A stretch of DNA of 64,000 nucleotides. Source: Notospermus geniculatus (lineage: Eukaryota > Nemertea > Pilidiophora > Heteronemertea > Lineidae). Of this stretch, positions 22,156-34,257 are shown piece by piece. The number at the start of each line of letters is the position of its first letter. Position 1 is the stretch's first letter. The position numbers and the translations under genes are program-made. The stretch lies in the NCBI GenBank assembly GCA_002633025.1, contig NMRB01001062.1:1-64000 (forward strand), written 5' to 3'. The notes beneath the pieces are model-generated. The model searched no databases and was not told where the DNA came from. It saw only the letters and a list, made by a program, of their open reading frames with translations.

Positions 22156-23147
22156 GAAGTAAAGACAGTATTCCTGATAGAGGTTTGTTCCAACGGCTCT
22201 CTGTTCGGCGCAGAAACTCATGGACAAAAGTAAATTAACACAAGTTTTTCGTGAATTTCTCAAAAACCACGCTAAGCAGAAATATGCGAATTGCCGTCCA
22301 GTAACGAACCCGAGAATCCTTACGCAACAGGCGAACGCTCTACCACAACCGCTGCCTTTCGGAAAGTTTCAAAATGAATGTCACTAGAAATATCGCTAAT
22401 ATTTACCAAATTGTCGTGACAGGTTGGAGTATACGGTCACCTTCTTTGGGTCATCAAGAAGAAAAGTCACTTATTTCATGTTCTGCAGCCTGTCTCAAGG
22501 TCATGAAATGTACAGCCTTTGTAATGACTCCGACACATGGCAGTCTTGTCTGTCAGATGAGTGACCGGCGAGGGACATGCATGGAGAAACAAGAAGCTGT
22601 GAGGTATCCGCCAGCTAAGATGTTTCAGAAGAAGGTAATCCACTTCAGAACTTGATTCCACGGCGTTCAAGTTTTATTGACCTCTAGTGTTTCGGAGTCG
22701 CCTGGGGGATGGGTACACGCATGCGTGCGTGATCGAATGCATTATGGACGCACGTGATCATATGCCCTTGCCGACTTCAGCAAGCACTCAGTGTGACATC
22801 ATGTGGCGACTGACTGAAATTTTGTCATTTCGTGCATGGTAATCCATCACAAATAAGTCTGTCGGAACGCCAAACGCCGATGGCAACTCTGTTTCACTTT
22901 GACCGTTAACAAGTGTTTGATTGGTATAATTATAGTTTTAAAATACATGTATCATGTATAATGTCAATATACTATGGATTTTCTGTTTTCAATTAAAATC
23001 CCAAGGGTTCAGTAGATGAACCAAATTGAATTCCCTGAGAGTGTATCTGAAATTGTCACCATGGCAACAGCAAATTCGTGAGTGGAGAACACAGCTAGTG
23101 ACGTAGCGTTCGGAGGTGCAGTTGCTGCTTTGAAGCATATGGGAGTC

Positions 23148-24508
23148 AGACCCCTAGCTACGCGTTCCATGAGGGGCGCCGCGCCCTGCCTTAAAAAATA
23201 ATTGAGAATTGCGCCCTGCCCCCCAAAAATGTTGCCCGATGCGCCACTTCATTTTCAACCGCCCTGCCCAGAAAACGCGCGAACTCGCTCCCGCCCCCGG
23301 TGCCGCTGCTCTGACATCAGCAGGTAATGCAAAATCTCCAATCCAGTCTCAACCAATATTATTATTTGTAGAAACATGCATCCTTTTTATTTCTTATGCA
23401 CTCATCCATCAAATGTACACATGAAAGTTTTCAATAGCATTCCGGACCCACAGGGCTTTCAATTTGTTTTTGAGTTGACGGGGGATAGGCTGAAGTAGCA
23501 GGCGTCCTCTGGAGGACTTGTCCAAAAGCACAACCTAAAATTACGCTCGCTGCCTCATTTATATGCTACATGTATGCTGCCTAGAATGTGTCCTACTTCG
23601 GGCATCAAAGGGTAGTTACAGTAGGTGTACTGTAAACAATTCATGGAGAATGCTGACCTATCTTGGTAAATACTTCAGTCAGAGTGTATATTTGATTAAA
23701 ATCATAAATATCGTCAGTGACAAAGGCCGGTTTAGGGGTTGAAATTTCTAATGTTGTCAAGTTGGAAAGGGTCACATGACACATTTCCAACTACAGCTAA
23801 TGCCAATCCCTTCTAAAAATCCCAACACCAATACAACTTATCAGCTGATATAGTTCTTCAATGCAGCTGAGTACGAGATCCATGGATCTCTTGTTATAGC
23901 ATTTTCCCGCCAAAAAGATCGTCAATACCATGCGGCCGAAAGGCCGGCGGTCTGAAGTAAGATCAATCAGGCATTCAAGTAAATATCTGTTTATTGGAAA
24001 GAAATTGGCAAACGAATTTGGTATGACTGGAAAGAACATTCTTCCTGGATTAGAGCCAAATAAATTATTGAAGAATGCAAGCAGCGGTTTGGGAGAAACG
24101 GACTTGGAAATATAATGATCTCCGTCGGACTGAAATGCTGAAGTCGCAATGTAATCAGATGTCCAAAGCTAGTGGTGTCAGTGCCGAATCGGAACCAAAA
24201 GCTGTATAGCCAGATAGCCTAGCTAGGTAGGGCACATCATGGATTATATTTCAAAGAGAAGTTATGTTTGTCATATCCTCATTTTGAAATCTGAGTGAAA
24301 ATAGACGGCGCAAACAACCTGAGTAGACGGCGATCCCGCCGGCCGCCGGCTGAATTTGAAAGCCCTGGACCCAGCATACTGAAGGTCGGAAACAAAAATG
24401 TCCGCAGCGCGACCCGCGGTATCAGATAAAAGTGCCCTTCTTTTGCCCCAAGTGCCCCAAAGCCAGCTTGATCCGCCCTGCCCCCTCTTGGTCTCTAGCT
24501 AGGGGTCT
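23148..24508. mobile_element. 1.36-kb hAT-like element
   Basis: Ends agacccctagcta and tagctaggggtct are perfect inverted repeats. The flanks tgggagtc and ggggagtc are an 8-bp duplication with one mismatch, and the empty site (gggagtcgcgac) is seen in units 1 and 3. An 8-bp duplication is typical of hAT elements. No transposase remains. Confidence 0.75.
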
Positions 24509-25139
24509 GGGGAGTCGCGACAAACAAACTTCTGCAGAACTTGTCTCTGCAGCTGTCGGAGACCGGGGCACATTGAGCCACTTTTTAAATTTTGGCCCCT
24601 GCATTTTTTGCCTGTATCGATTGGGCCATCCTAACACAATCATCATCCAGTTTGGTTAGTTGGCCAACTAATGCCATTAAATGTTTTGGGCTTTTGTAAT
24701 AGTAAAGCAATGAAACGGCGTTAAGTAAAAAAAGAAAATTTCTGGCCCAACGTGCCCCGTTACTGGGGCAGTTTCAACGATGCAGTGGGGTTCATTGAAC
24801 CACTCAATGAAATATTATAACTAGGCACAAAAACCTATTTAAAGCCACTGAATGAACAATATGAAAAATCTGATTTTTTTACAAGGCCTACTAGCTCCAA
24901 CTTTTGGACTGGTGTAACCATGGCAACTGAGCACTGAAAGTAAAATTTAATGATCCTACCTTCCGATCAAAATTCTTCACTAACAGGAAGTATCTTGTCA
25001 CAGGTACAGTGGAATTAAACTGGAATCAGTTCCTCCTGTCAACAGTCTAAACATAATTTCAACTAAAACCCTAGTACACGTCGTATATTGCCAACTTCAA
25101 TGTGCCCCGGAATGGATGGCTCAAACTGCCCCGGCACAT

Positions 25140-26300
25140 ATTTATGGTTTACGATTTCGGAAACCATATTGTGTTTGGTCATGGTGCCTGTCTGTGTGTG
25201 TGTGGGGGGGGTGTCTGTCTGTCTGTTCAGTCCGTCACAGCTGTAACTTTGTTCCTGCAAGAACTTCAGACCTGATGTGGCCTACCCCCAGGTAACATGA
25301 CCTGAGCTACAAGATGGAATGAAAATTTCCGGTCTCCGATACCTAATTCATGGTGAAATTGATATATCAAAAGTTGAGATTTTGTCTGTTACACTGTTGT
25401 TTCTTGAATAACTTGTCTCCGAGGCCAGCTAGAGCACTAGTAACAAGTTCCTTCCCTATGTTTATGACCCTTGCCAAGATACTGGCATCAACGAATTTAT
25501 TGTCCAGTGTCAGCATCATAATGATATTGATATATCAAATTTGATATTTTGACATATCCGGAAATCTGCCACAGTAAGCAACTTGAAACTGGTATCACAA
25601 CATCATAGCTCATCCACGGATGTTATTGCAACTGAAATTTTCTGTTTGCACCTGCTCGGTCGCATGATATTTGCTGATATCATGGTGAGATTTGATATTC
25701 AAATTTGATAATATGACGTAAGTCATAATCTTGTGATGGTAGAAGCCTAGAACCTTCACCTATACCTAGGTTATCAAGGACGAGCGTTCAGATTACGCAA
25801 TGACATTGAAGGTCAGAGGTCAAGGTCAAGGTCAAGGTCAAACAGTTCTAAAGCGTAAATCTCCTCGGAATTTCAGGAGAAAACGAATTATAAGCCTGAA
25901 TTAACCATCCCCGAAGGTTTATATTAGGGATCCTGTTCCAGTTACGCAATACTTCTCAAGGTCAGAGGTCAAGGTCACAGTCAACCATCACAAATCACAT
26001 GAGACAGAACCTGGTGATGCTGGAAGCCTAAAACCTTCATCTACATCTAGGTTATCAAGGATGAGCTTTCAGATTACGCAATGACCTTCAAGGTCAGAGG
26101 TCAAGGTCAAGGCCAAACAGTTCTAAAGCGCAGATCTCAGTGGAATTTCTGGAGAAAACGAATTAGAAGCCTGAATTAACCATCCCCGATAGGCTTATAT
26201 CAGGGATCCTGTTCCAGTTACACAATACTTCTCAAGGTCAGAGGTCAAGGTCACAGTTAACTAGCTCTAAGTAGTAAACTTCTCATCGGAAACCATTGAC
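25140..26300. repeat. Dispersed 1.1-kb repeat with aggtca clusters, copy 1
   Basis: Homologous to 36225-37290 over almost its full length (shared words catcataatgatattgat, tttcagattacgcaatgacc, gaagcctgaattaaccatcccc). Inside are two diverged sub-copies of about 270 bp, each ending in aaggtcagaggtcaaggtca clusters (about 25829, 25953, 26087 and 26232). No coding frame is supported. Confidence 0.75.
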
Positions 26301-26645
26301 ATCGCTCCGATGTCCTTCTCTTGTTTATTACAGATTTGGCCTTGCTGGCTTCATGCATGCATCTACATCACTGACTGTTTCCACACAGGAGCACAATTCC
26401 ATGTTGCTTTTAAACATTAATCACGTAGACCTTTAGCCCCTCTAGATACCTAACACCTATCTGAATACCAAAAAAGTTATAAACTCACTTTTTAGGCTTG
26501 AATTTTTTGAATTTTGATAAATCGAAATTGGTAACACAGAAGTACAAGTAGTATTCTGGTGAGGTAGCTTACCAATAAAGGTCTCTTCAGTAAAAAGTTG
26601 AAAATTTATTCTGCATCTGTTACAAAATTGTTCAGGGTGGCTCAA

Positions 26646-27502
26646 TAGCTCCTTTTACACTAGGGGCCGTATGCACCAAACGAAGATTATCTTGAACTCA
26701 GGTTGAGCCACAACTTTTCCATTGTCAAATCATGCCCTGGCAAACATAAACATTTGAAAAGTTGTGGCTCAACTTGAGTGCAAGATAATCTTCGTTGGTG
26801 CATACGGCCCTACGTGTTTTGAACAGTGCTCGACCCGGGTCGAGCACGGCGTGGCAAAAAAAGTGATAGTGTAAATGGGTTGGCACGGGACAGCTGGGCT
26901 CGGCACGGTGCTACTTTTATCCGAGCCGAACCACCCAACAGGAGGTGGGTTCGACCCGGTGTAATGTTTTTCACTGCCCCCCCCCCCCCGTTTGCCAATG
27001 CCCCCAAACAAAAGATTGACGGAATAAGCGGCAACGTGACAATGAGGGAGGCATTGATAAACATGTCTTTCTGTATTTGAGTGTCCGCCGAACAATAAAG
27101 CGGGCATTGTCATACGGGGGGCATTCTCACACATTACACCTGGTCGACTACGGCACTGCTGTAAAACTGCACAGTGTAAACACGCTACTAGGCTCGGCCC
27201 ACTTGAATGACTCACCTGTACTTATGTGCGCATGCTCATTCATCGCCCTTGAACTCAACATACGTCATTGCCGCGAATATTCAGATTCATGTGCGCAGCC
27301 ATATTAAAAATGGCGGAGAGTACCTACCTCCACAGAAAGGAGAGTGTCCCCAGCGAACGATTCAAATAGTTTTCATGAGCTTGGCCCATTTCTCATGGTG
27401 TAGTGTAAACGGCATTGAACGGTCATTTTGAGCGGGCCTGGCCCGGGTCGAGCACGGCACGGTTCATCCAGGCCAAAATTCTGCGTAGTGTAAAAAGGGC
27501 TA
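26646..27502. mobile_element. Nested TIR element with tagctccttttacacta end
   Basis: The left end tagctccttttacacta pairs with the right tagtgtaaaaagggcta. Sub-terminal gggtcgagcacggc sequences are also inverted. It contains a C-homopolymer near 26976 and, at its left edge, a smaller MITE. Confidence 0.65.
26663..26810. mobile_element. 148-bp hairpin MITE inside the nested element
   Basis: Arms ggggccgtatgcaccaa and ttggtgcatacggccc enclose agattatctt and aagataatct and a second hairpin (gttgagccacaacttttc). TA lies on both sides. Confidence 0.8.
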
Positions 27503-27651
27503 ATGTGAACGTGTGTTCAATGTGCCCCGGTCTCCTAATTACCTGCCAGTGGGACCGTCTGCAAAGGTGTTCACTAAATCAGCGATTCTAATCACAATGC
27601 AATACGTTGTCTGGCTTAATTTTGCCTAAATGATTCTACAAGGACCCAGCC

Positions 27652-28629
27652 ATGATTAAGTATAGACTTGGAAAGGTTATCCCATTCCAACCACCACTGA
27701 TATCGCCCAAGCATGGGGATTGGTTCCCAGATCATTCAGGGAGAATAGTAGACTTGCACCAGCCGAATGACTCACCCTGTATGAATGTTGTTGTATATGT
27801 GAACAAGAGGGGTTATTTTAGAATCCAGTACAAGACTTCGTTTTATAAACTAATCACTCGAGCTGAACAATGTATTTACATGGGTTACATGGTGTTTCAT
27901 TTTCCAATCCGGCGGAAAAGAACCTACCTGCTTTATGACGTCAAGAGGGGGACATTTGAAGGGAACATCATCATACCAAACACAAATAAATGCATTTCTG
28001 GCGGAGTAGACTATGACATAAAGATAGGATATGAGGGGAAAGCCGTCGTAGTCTGCCGTCAAAATTTCATCGATGCCACAATTTATGATATAAAATTGTC
28101 AAACGAAACTGGTCGAATTCAATTTGTCCTCATTAATGGAATCGTCTTCCCTTTGATGCGCGAGCCAAAAGTTATCACCAAGGATGTTTACATTGGTGAA
28201 AACATGCACGTGATCGGGTATTTTCTGATAGATAATTACCGGGCGACGAAATACAGGCAGAGGAAATTCGTGAGGCAATGCTACAGGAAATACGTGAGGC
28301 ATGAATGCCGTGGTTTTGTTCTTCTATTATCTTTCAGTAAATTTTCTGATATGTTGTTCGTATTTTGTGGAGGCCTACCGAGGCTGAGTGCGATCGGATT
28401 GAGACGTATTTTGTATCCTGAGGACGGTTTCCTTAAAAAGGATTCTCGGGAAAAAAAATTTACAAAGAAAATTGTGACCTTTTATCCAAGTATCAACGAT
28501 TGGTTTCCGCGTCATTACGCATTCAATCCCGCAGATGGCGCCTTACTACATTTCAAACGCTCTCCCCGGATGGCTCCAGGCATAAAAGAGCATTTGGTTT
28601 CAGCTGAAGTTTACGATCTTGTGATATAA
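27652..28629 (+). CDS. Family protein A, unit 2 (A2), unknown function
   Basis: An intact frame of 325 residues and the longest A copy, starting MIKYRLGKVIPFQPP. It differs from A1 by whole codons: one extra after SP (SPKHGDW against SPNGIW) and about ten extra after VRQC (a KYVRHEC segment also present in A4). Residues after TSFYK differ strongly among copies (LITRAEQCI here, EVTGSVRHM in A1), while flanking blocks such as IIPNTNKCISGGVDYD are almost invariant. The frame survived although its flank and its spacer to B2 were invaded by several elements. No known domain is recognised; a beta-propeller-like fold is inferred from strand patterns. Confidence 0.75.
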   Translation: MIKYRLGKVIPFQPPLISPKHGDWFPDHSGRIVDLHQPNDSPCMNVVVYVNKRGYFRIQYKTSFYKLITRAEQCIYMGYMVFHFPIRRKRTYLLYDVKRGTFEGNIIIPNTNKCISGGVDYDIKIGYEGKAVVVCRQNFIDATIYDIKLSNETGRIQFVLINGIVFPLMREPKVITKDVYIGENMHVIGYFLIDNYRATKYRQRKFVRQCYRKYVRHECRGFVLLLSFSKFSDMLFVFCGGLPRLSAIGLRRILYPEDGFLKKDSREKKFTKKIVTFYPSINDWFPRHYAFNPADGALLHFKRSPRMAPGIKEHLVSAEVYDLVI

Positions 28630-28733
28630 CAATATAATGGAAAATCTCTTTCTTGACCAGGGTTGAGCTGGCTCCCGAATGAAGCAACTTTGGCGGGACG
28701 ACTGCCGTACAGATTGACGCAGAATTTATATAG

Positions 28734-30254
28734 CACCCCCGGCGAATCAGTATCCTGGGCGCCGAGTCTTCGGCGTGGCAAGTGCAGATTCCGAGTCCCG
28801 GTATTCCTGAATCCCGCGCGAAAAGAGACGACAGCGATGAGAATGCGACCTCTCCTGCTTCATCAGGGCTTGTTGTACTTGACTCGATGACGCGAAGACT
28901 CGATGGCGCGATGACTCGATGACCGCCAAAATTATTCAATGAAATTCAGCTGGTTATTTCTAAGAATTGGAATGGATAAACGGCGGAAGTGGACCGACGT
29001 AGTGTCCCCAGCTACCAAGAAGTGTAGTGAAGTTGATATTCAGCGTAAATCATGAAATGAAGGGTAGCCTCGAACTAGGCCTATAGCTCCTAAGTCCTTG
29101 AGAATTTACTATGGGTCCCTTCTGAAAAGTTGTTGGAACTGGTCTTGTCTCCCTATTGCACACCCCGGAGGAGGTATAGCGGTAATTTTCAGCCAGTTTG
29201 AGCAATGATCCTACTGCATGTTCTATGCCGGAAGTTTCCCAATGTGTCAGAGCTGCCAGGCAAAAAGTAAATTCATGAAAATGACGAAATGCACCCGGGT
29301 TGTTCATATACTTCATGACGTCATCAGTTTTGTGGTCACTTGCATCTTGGCAAGACGCACGTGACAATCTTGGACGAAAAGTTTCAGATCTTGGAACAAA
29401 TTTGTACAATTTTTGATATTTTTTATTATGTAATGCAAATTAAATTCTTGGACTGTACTTCTTCAAACACTTGAACGAAAAAAAAAACAGTTTTGAATGA
29501 ATTCCGCTGCTTCACGCACAACCACAATCATGCATTCTAAACGCCAATGACGTCACGGCTTTAGAGTTATACTAAACATGGGAATAGGTATGTCATGTAT
29601 GTGGTTTAACATGTCTAACGATGGTTATAAAAATATGCCAGAGGTGGCTTATTTCATCTTCCTAAAAATGTTGCATCGTAACCCAGTGTTTTGAAGTGGG
29701 AACTCGATTTAAAATAAGGCATGCACCCATCAATATACAGGAAATTTAAGTGGCCTTCTTCGCGCCTTCGAGTCATCGCGCCATCGAGTCATCGAGTCAA
29801 GTACAACAAGCCCTTCATCAGCATGGTAAGGTTACTTGATCACACTTGCATTCGGATCTCAATATGCGTAGCAAATTATGGTAGCATTGATTAAGAAATC
29901 GGTTGCTCTTGACAGCGTCACGAAGCGAAAAACTTTGAATGCCTGGTGCGTGCCGTAGGCCTACTGACCATGCTGACAGCCGTCTGGCTGGCCGTGGCGA
30001 TCAGATGCTTATATTTACAATATTCTGCAAATACATTCAAAATAAGCAACTGACTACGGCAGGTTATTCACGCTAGATCCAAATGCACTGCAAAAATCTT
30101 ACACTTACTGTGGCATTTGGGAGTTTCAACATCTTTTTCTGGCCCTTCCTAGGGCGAGGACGCCATTTTGCGCGGGATTCAGGAAGACACGGACTCGGAA
30201 TCAGCACTTGCCACGCCGAAGACTCGGCGCTCAGGATACTGATTCGCCTGGGTG
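28734..30254. mobile_element. TIR element in the A2-B2 spacer
   Basis: About 100-bp arms: ggcgaatcagtatcctgggc pairs with gcgctcaggatactgattcg, and gagtcttcggcgtggcaagtg pairs with cacttgccacgccgaagactc. Element beta sits inside it. Units 1 and 4 lack it, so it inserted after duplication, precisely in the putative intron. Confidence 0.8.
28867..29812. mobile_element. TIR element beta, 9-bp target duplication
   Basis: A 946-bp homologue of element alpha. The ends ggcttgttgtacttgactcg and its complement are flanked by cttcatcag on both sides (28858-28866 and 29813-29821). The interior is close to alpha over most of its length. No transposase frame. Confidence 0.85.
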
Positions 30255-30268
30255 TATAGGGGGCCTAC

Positions 30269-30489
30269 GGGAGAATCCAACTTACCTCGACGCGAGTCCA
30301 GGTCATAAAAAAATTGTATGTTCTAAAAATATCGTAATATAGCAGGAGTAGCACAATGGTAGATGGAACAGCTTAGGTATAATACAAGCGGTTCCATTTA
30401 CCATATGCTACCCCTCTATATTACGGTATTATTAGAACTTAGGAAATTTTTATGACATGGACTCGCGTCGAGGTAAGTTGGATTCTCCC
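30269..30489. mobile_element. 221-bp hairpin MITE in the A2-B2 spacer
   Basis: Left gggagaatccaacttacctc pairs with right gaggtaagttggattctccc, and gacgcgagtccaggtcata pairs with tatgacatggactcgcgtc. The arms are about 95 bp. Confidence 0.85.
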
Positions 30490-30596
30490 ATACATGTATG
30501 TTATCTATTTCTCCAATATTTTACGCTCTGTCGTTGTTAACCTGCTTTTCATTATGTTCTTAGGTGAAACATTACAAATACAAATTAAGTCACCGA

Positions 30597-31640
30597 ATGT
30601 CATTCGTTCCACCAATCAGATCAACGGAAAGATCCCTTTCTGTTTCATTTTTAGACCATACCCATCCATTTGTTACGGTAGAATACGTAGAACAGCCAGT
30701 GCGTTGGTCGAGAATTCTGGTGTACACTCCGCGTCGAAATAACCTTTATCGGGTATTATATAATTTTTCGTACTTTAATCGCATGCGTAAAGATATCACG
30801 GTCGTTTTGAACCAGCGTCTCGACTACTTCTTCTTGACTTTCGTCAGGAAGTCCCGCAGGCGCAGCAGAATAGCTGTCATCACCGAAATATGGGTGTACC
30901 AGTTATCACGTGGGAAATTAATAACAAAGCTCCCCGTTCCACCTGAAGAGAAATGCAAAGCAGTTCGTCTTACTGGTGTAGTCCGCCTCTATGTTTACAC
31001 GCTCGATATGTTAACATTTGTTTTCTATTGTTTCGTGTCCGCGCGATCTGCAATGTCCTTGACCTTTTACGACCTCCACCGGAAGCAACAGAATGGTAAA
31101 ATGGTGTACGCTTTCTCGCACAATATAACTCTACAGTGTCAACTGCCGATCAAAATCCTATCCAACAACCCGGGTCGTCCCTGGTTCAGTTTGTTCCACA
31201 GGGCGAAATACCCCGTTCTCATCTTCATCAACCATCGCTTGCATGTTGTCCTGGTTCTTCGCATCCAAGACGCACCCCCTACAGTATGGCCGTACGAGGT
31301 TCCCATGCCAAAGACCTTCACACACGTCTTCCTTATTAATGAAGCATTTGGTGTGTTTGTTGTACGTTTTAGGCACAAGAGGGAAAGAAAATATGCTGGG
31401 TTTTCCGGCTTTGAAATGCATCAAATTTGTTCATCGAGTTTGAATGAAAAGTATGACGTCATCAGTCGGCTACGGCTCGAAATGCATGGAGTAAGTGACG
31501 ATGATATTAGACACATGAGAGATGCATATTTCGACCAAAACAGGAACATCCGCTGGATAAATCGAAAGCACAAGAAATATTATGCAGTAAATATATTTTC
31601 GCCAATTAGTCCAATCTCGAATTATTTCCCTTCAAATTAA
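30597..31640 (+). CDS. Family protein B, unit 2 (B2), unknown function
   Basis: An intact frame of 347 residues from ATG 30597 (MSFVPPIRSTERSLSV). The frame is open 11 codons upstream to the conserved acceptor-like ttcttag ending at 30563, reading VKHYKYKLSHR, which aligns with the start of protein A. Relative to B1 and B4 it has extra whole codons in the basic segment VRKSRRRSR and an extended C-terminus (ISPISNYFPSN) because the stop used by the others is absent. The conserved block QLSRGKLITKLPVPPEE is identical to B1 and B4. The downstream frame is intact despite nearly 1.8 kb of insertions in the spacer, as expected if that spacer is an intron or neutral. Confidence 0.75.
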   Translation: MSFVPPIRSTERSLSVSFLDHTHPFVTVEYVEQPVRWSRILVYTPRRNNLYRVLYNFSYFNRMRKDITVVLNQRLDYFFLTFVRKSRRRSRIAVITEIWVYQLSRGKLITKLPVPPEEKCKAVRLTGVVRLYVYTLDMLTFVFYCFVSARSAMSLTFYDLHRKQQNGKMVYAFSHNITLQCQLPIKILSNNPGRPWFSLFHRAKYPVLIFINHRLHVVLVLRIQDAPPTVWPYEVPMPKTFTHVFLINEAFGVFVVRFRHKRERKYAGFSGFEMHQICSSSLNEKYDVISRLRLEMHGVSDDDIRHMRDAYFDQNRNIRWINRKHKKYYAVNIFSPISPISNYFPSN

Positions 31641-31775
31641 GGGAATCCGAACGGATGCTAAACTGGGAAAGACAATTTTGCCAATGAAAATATAGCCATC
31701 GATCGTCTCGCCTCGTCTGACTCCGTCAGCACATGTCATGATTGCTTTGCTAGCGCAGTCAAGTTGGACGAGGTT
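31641..31775 (+). repeat. Duplication unit 2, 3' flank
   Basis: Matches 7925-8100 and 62965-63145 (gccatcgatcgtctcgcctc, cagcacatgtcatgatt). Homology ends near 31775. Confidence 0.65.
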
Positions 31776-31781
31776 ATGGGC

Positions 31782-32116
31782 GGTATTTTCCGCAAAAAAA
31801 GGGATAATCTCAGAGAGGGAAGTCCAAAGAGGGAATATTTCTACTTTGTTCCATTAGACATCCACAGAGGGTAGTTCACAGAGGGTATTTCACAGAGGGA
31901 AGGCTACCGGTAATTAACGAGGCGGGATAGAATCCACGATCGGAACAATGCCTACGGTCAATTATTGTTCATGCATGTCTGGGAAAAAAATTTCCCTCTG
32001 CTGAACAGCCTACCTCTGTGAACTTCCCTCTGTGAACTACCCTCTGTGAACTTCTCTCTGTGAACTTCCCTCTGTGAAATACCCTCTGTGAACTTCCCTC
32101 TGTGAACTACTGAGGG
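31782..32116. repeat. Foldback array of a 14-15-bp cacagagggwagtt unit
   Basis: On the left half the unit reads cacagagggtagtt; on the right half it reads in the opposite sense (ccctctgtgaactt) about eight times, with a spacer at about 31900-31990. The leading gggcggtattttccgcaaaaaa recurs at 53220-53242, hinting at a shared element terminus. Confidence 0.7.
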
Positions 32117-32892
32117 GCCTCCCCCATAAAATTTTGAATTCCAGATGCACTTAGATACGATTTCCAAGCATCTGGGGGCATGATTTCCTCATCTATTTGC
32201 TCATTTTTTCGGAGTTAGTGACCCATTTTTTGTTGGTGTTCCAAAAATGGGGGGGGGGGGGGCGGCCCCCTCGGATCCGCGCCTGGATCCGCGCCTGATG
32301 TTTTCCAGATAGTACCATGTGCAAGTGGCAACAGCGGAATGAGACATGGACGTGCATCAAACACGTACTATATTTGTATTTGATTCATCGCTAAGTAGAT
32401 GGATATTTTTTTAGTAAATAAATATCGAGAAATGCATAGGATTGCCACGAAATTTCATACACCTGACTTGCTTAAAAGGCAACATACTGTATTATAATGA
32501 TTGTGATTCCTGCCCGGTAATATCTTTTGTATCGGCAATAATCAACTCCGTCGAGTCCATCCGTTGGTTGTTGGTCTCTATGGCTGCCTCGAACTGGTGT
32601 GACGTTTGAGACACCGTGACACCATTTCCCTCTCATTAATTCGTTCATTTGTTTGACAAATACTGCTTGAAATTTTGCCCCGCTGACACAAGAGAGTTCC
32701 AAATTGATTGCGTGGTTCGAATATGTTATGGCTCGAGATGATCGGAAAATCGAAGTAGGAAACTGAAAGCAATACGTTCTGCACATTCATATCTAAATAC
32801 GACGTCAACGGGCATCAATGTTTCTGGGAAATAGATGTTATCCGAAATTCGACACTTTTTCGTTCTGCGTCCAGACTAACTCGATTGCGTAA
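32117..32892. other. Intergenic, no gene seen
   Basis: A G-homopolymer at about 32249-32262 precedes ctcggatccgcgcctg with a partial duplication of that word. Nothing coding is supported. Confidence 0.4.
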
Positions 32893-33058
32893 TAAAGGGG
32901 TTGGGCAGAAATGAAGGGTTGTTACAAGTTCGGCATAACTCTGGAACTACTGTTTCGATTTGCTTGAAACTTGCACAGATGATGATTTGTGCTGAATGAT
33001 TAACAACTATAATGACACAAAAACAATTGCATTACTCTTTACTAATTAGGGAGACAAT

Positions 33059-34257
33059 GCTAGACGCAATGATCCGGGAACCCGCCGACAGGCGGCAGTA
33101 CACGACGAAGGCCTTTATGGATCGCTGCTGATATTTTTATAGTGTAGGTGATTTTCGGGTTTGTAGCTCATAGGCGTTCGTTTGGTACCAAGGGGATGAA
33201 GTTGCTCGTTGTAATGGCTGCCCATCAATAGATAATTAGGAAAGATGTAGATAGTGACTCTTACTGTGGAGAAAGCGATGTTGGATTTAAAGATATTTGG
33301 GTGTTTTTGGAGATGCACAAGTATTGTTGACGTAACGATATGCCACCGCCTGTTGCAAGCGCTGTACTGGTCTGCGTCGTGTACGGCAGTGAAGTGTGCA
33401 TTGTGTCAGGCGGTTGAACAGCACAAGTTTTCGTGACGTCATGGGTTTCAGCCGCCGGCTTATGATGTACACGTTGCTTGGGGAAGTACAGTGCAGAAAT
33501 GAATGCAAAAGGTCAGGCGATTCAACAGCTCAGATTTTGATGACATAGTTGGAACAAATCTATATGCCCATTGCGTATGATTGGCCTCTGGGGTGGGAGA
33601 GTGCAGTGTGTGTGTTGGAGAGTGGGAGAATTGCCAAAGAGGTCACGTCGAGCATGTCACGAGTGGGATTTTGTTTGTTTTTTAATGTACTTTTGTTTTC
33701 GGGACGCAAGGGCCTACGCTGCGTGCGGCTTCCAGTCGGTTGTGTGTTTTTGTGTAGGCCACATGTTGCTCTATTGCAAACAGAGGGTGAAAAGAGGGAA
33801 AGAAGATTATGGTGTGAGAAGAACATCATGGACTAGGTCTAGGCCTACCGATACACCCTTAAATTACGGCTTCCAGTCGGTTGTGTGTTTTTTTCGTGGG
33901 CCACCGTTGCTCTATTCCAAATAGAGGGGAAAGATCGACACCAACACTCTGTGAGAGGATGCATTGGCCATACGTGGACAATGCATCCTCTCACCAACCA
34001 CCCATTCTGCCACTTAGTTAGCATCCACATTGACCACAACCATTCCACCTTGGCGGCAGAGTCGGTTGGCGTTCGCCTGTCACTGTAGCTAGGCCTAGGC
34101 CTAATACTTTCACCGCCTTTAGTTCTTCAGGGGCATGCCCTATTACCTTCCGTTTTCAGTTATAACTTTATCACTCATTGTTGCACAAAACAACCATCTA
34201 TTCAGAAACAAATCCTCTAAAATCTATCCCTACCCCCACCCTGGTTCCGTTAACTCT
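33059..34257. other. Insert in the left arm of the composite
   Basis: The right arm lacks this sequence (its junction reads ctgaaatctggcattgtctcc), so these 1.2 kb were added later to the left arm or lost from the right. It contains an imperfect direct repeat of about 75 bp (cggcttccagtcggttgtgtg at 33726 and 33868) and an inverted pair at about 33953-34000 (gagaggatgcattg, caatgcatcctctc). No gene is supported. Confidence 0.5.

Larger units (their letters stand above)
24558..27535. mobile_element. 2.98-kb TIR element with nested inserts
   Basis: Termini ggagaccggggcaca (24558-24572) and tgtgccccggtctcc (27521-27535) are perfect complements. The interior holds a copy of the 25140/36225 repeat and a further element at 26646-27502, itself hit by a MITE. 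No transposase is recognisable. The empty site in unit 3 is near 42490-42515. Confidence 0.75.
20338..27651 (+). repeat. Duplication unit 2, 5' flank, heavily interrupted
   Basis: The order of conserved blocks matches unit 1, but it is broken by an insert near 20510-20705 and the elements at 21294-22155, 23148-24508 and 24558-27535. Removing these gives a flank of about 2.1 kb ending directly at A2. The unit-1 element at 3333 is absent here. Confidence 0.75.

Noticed and set aside
31782-32116. CRISPR-like array
   Set aside because: Units of 14-15 bp without unique spacers, arranged as a foldback in an evidently eukaryotic sequence; it is a minisatellite.
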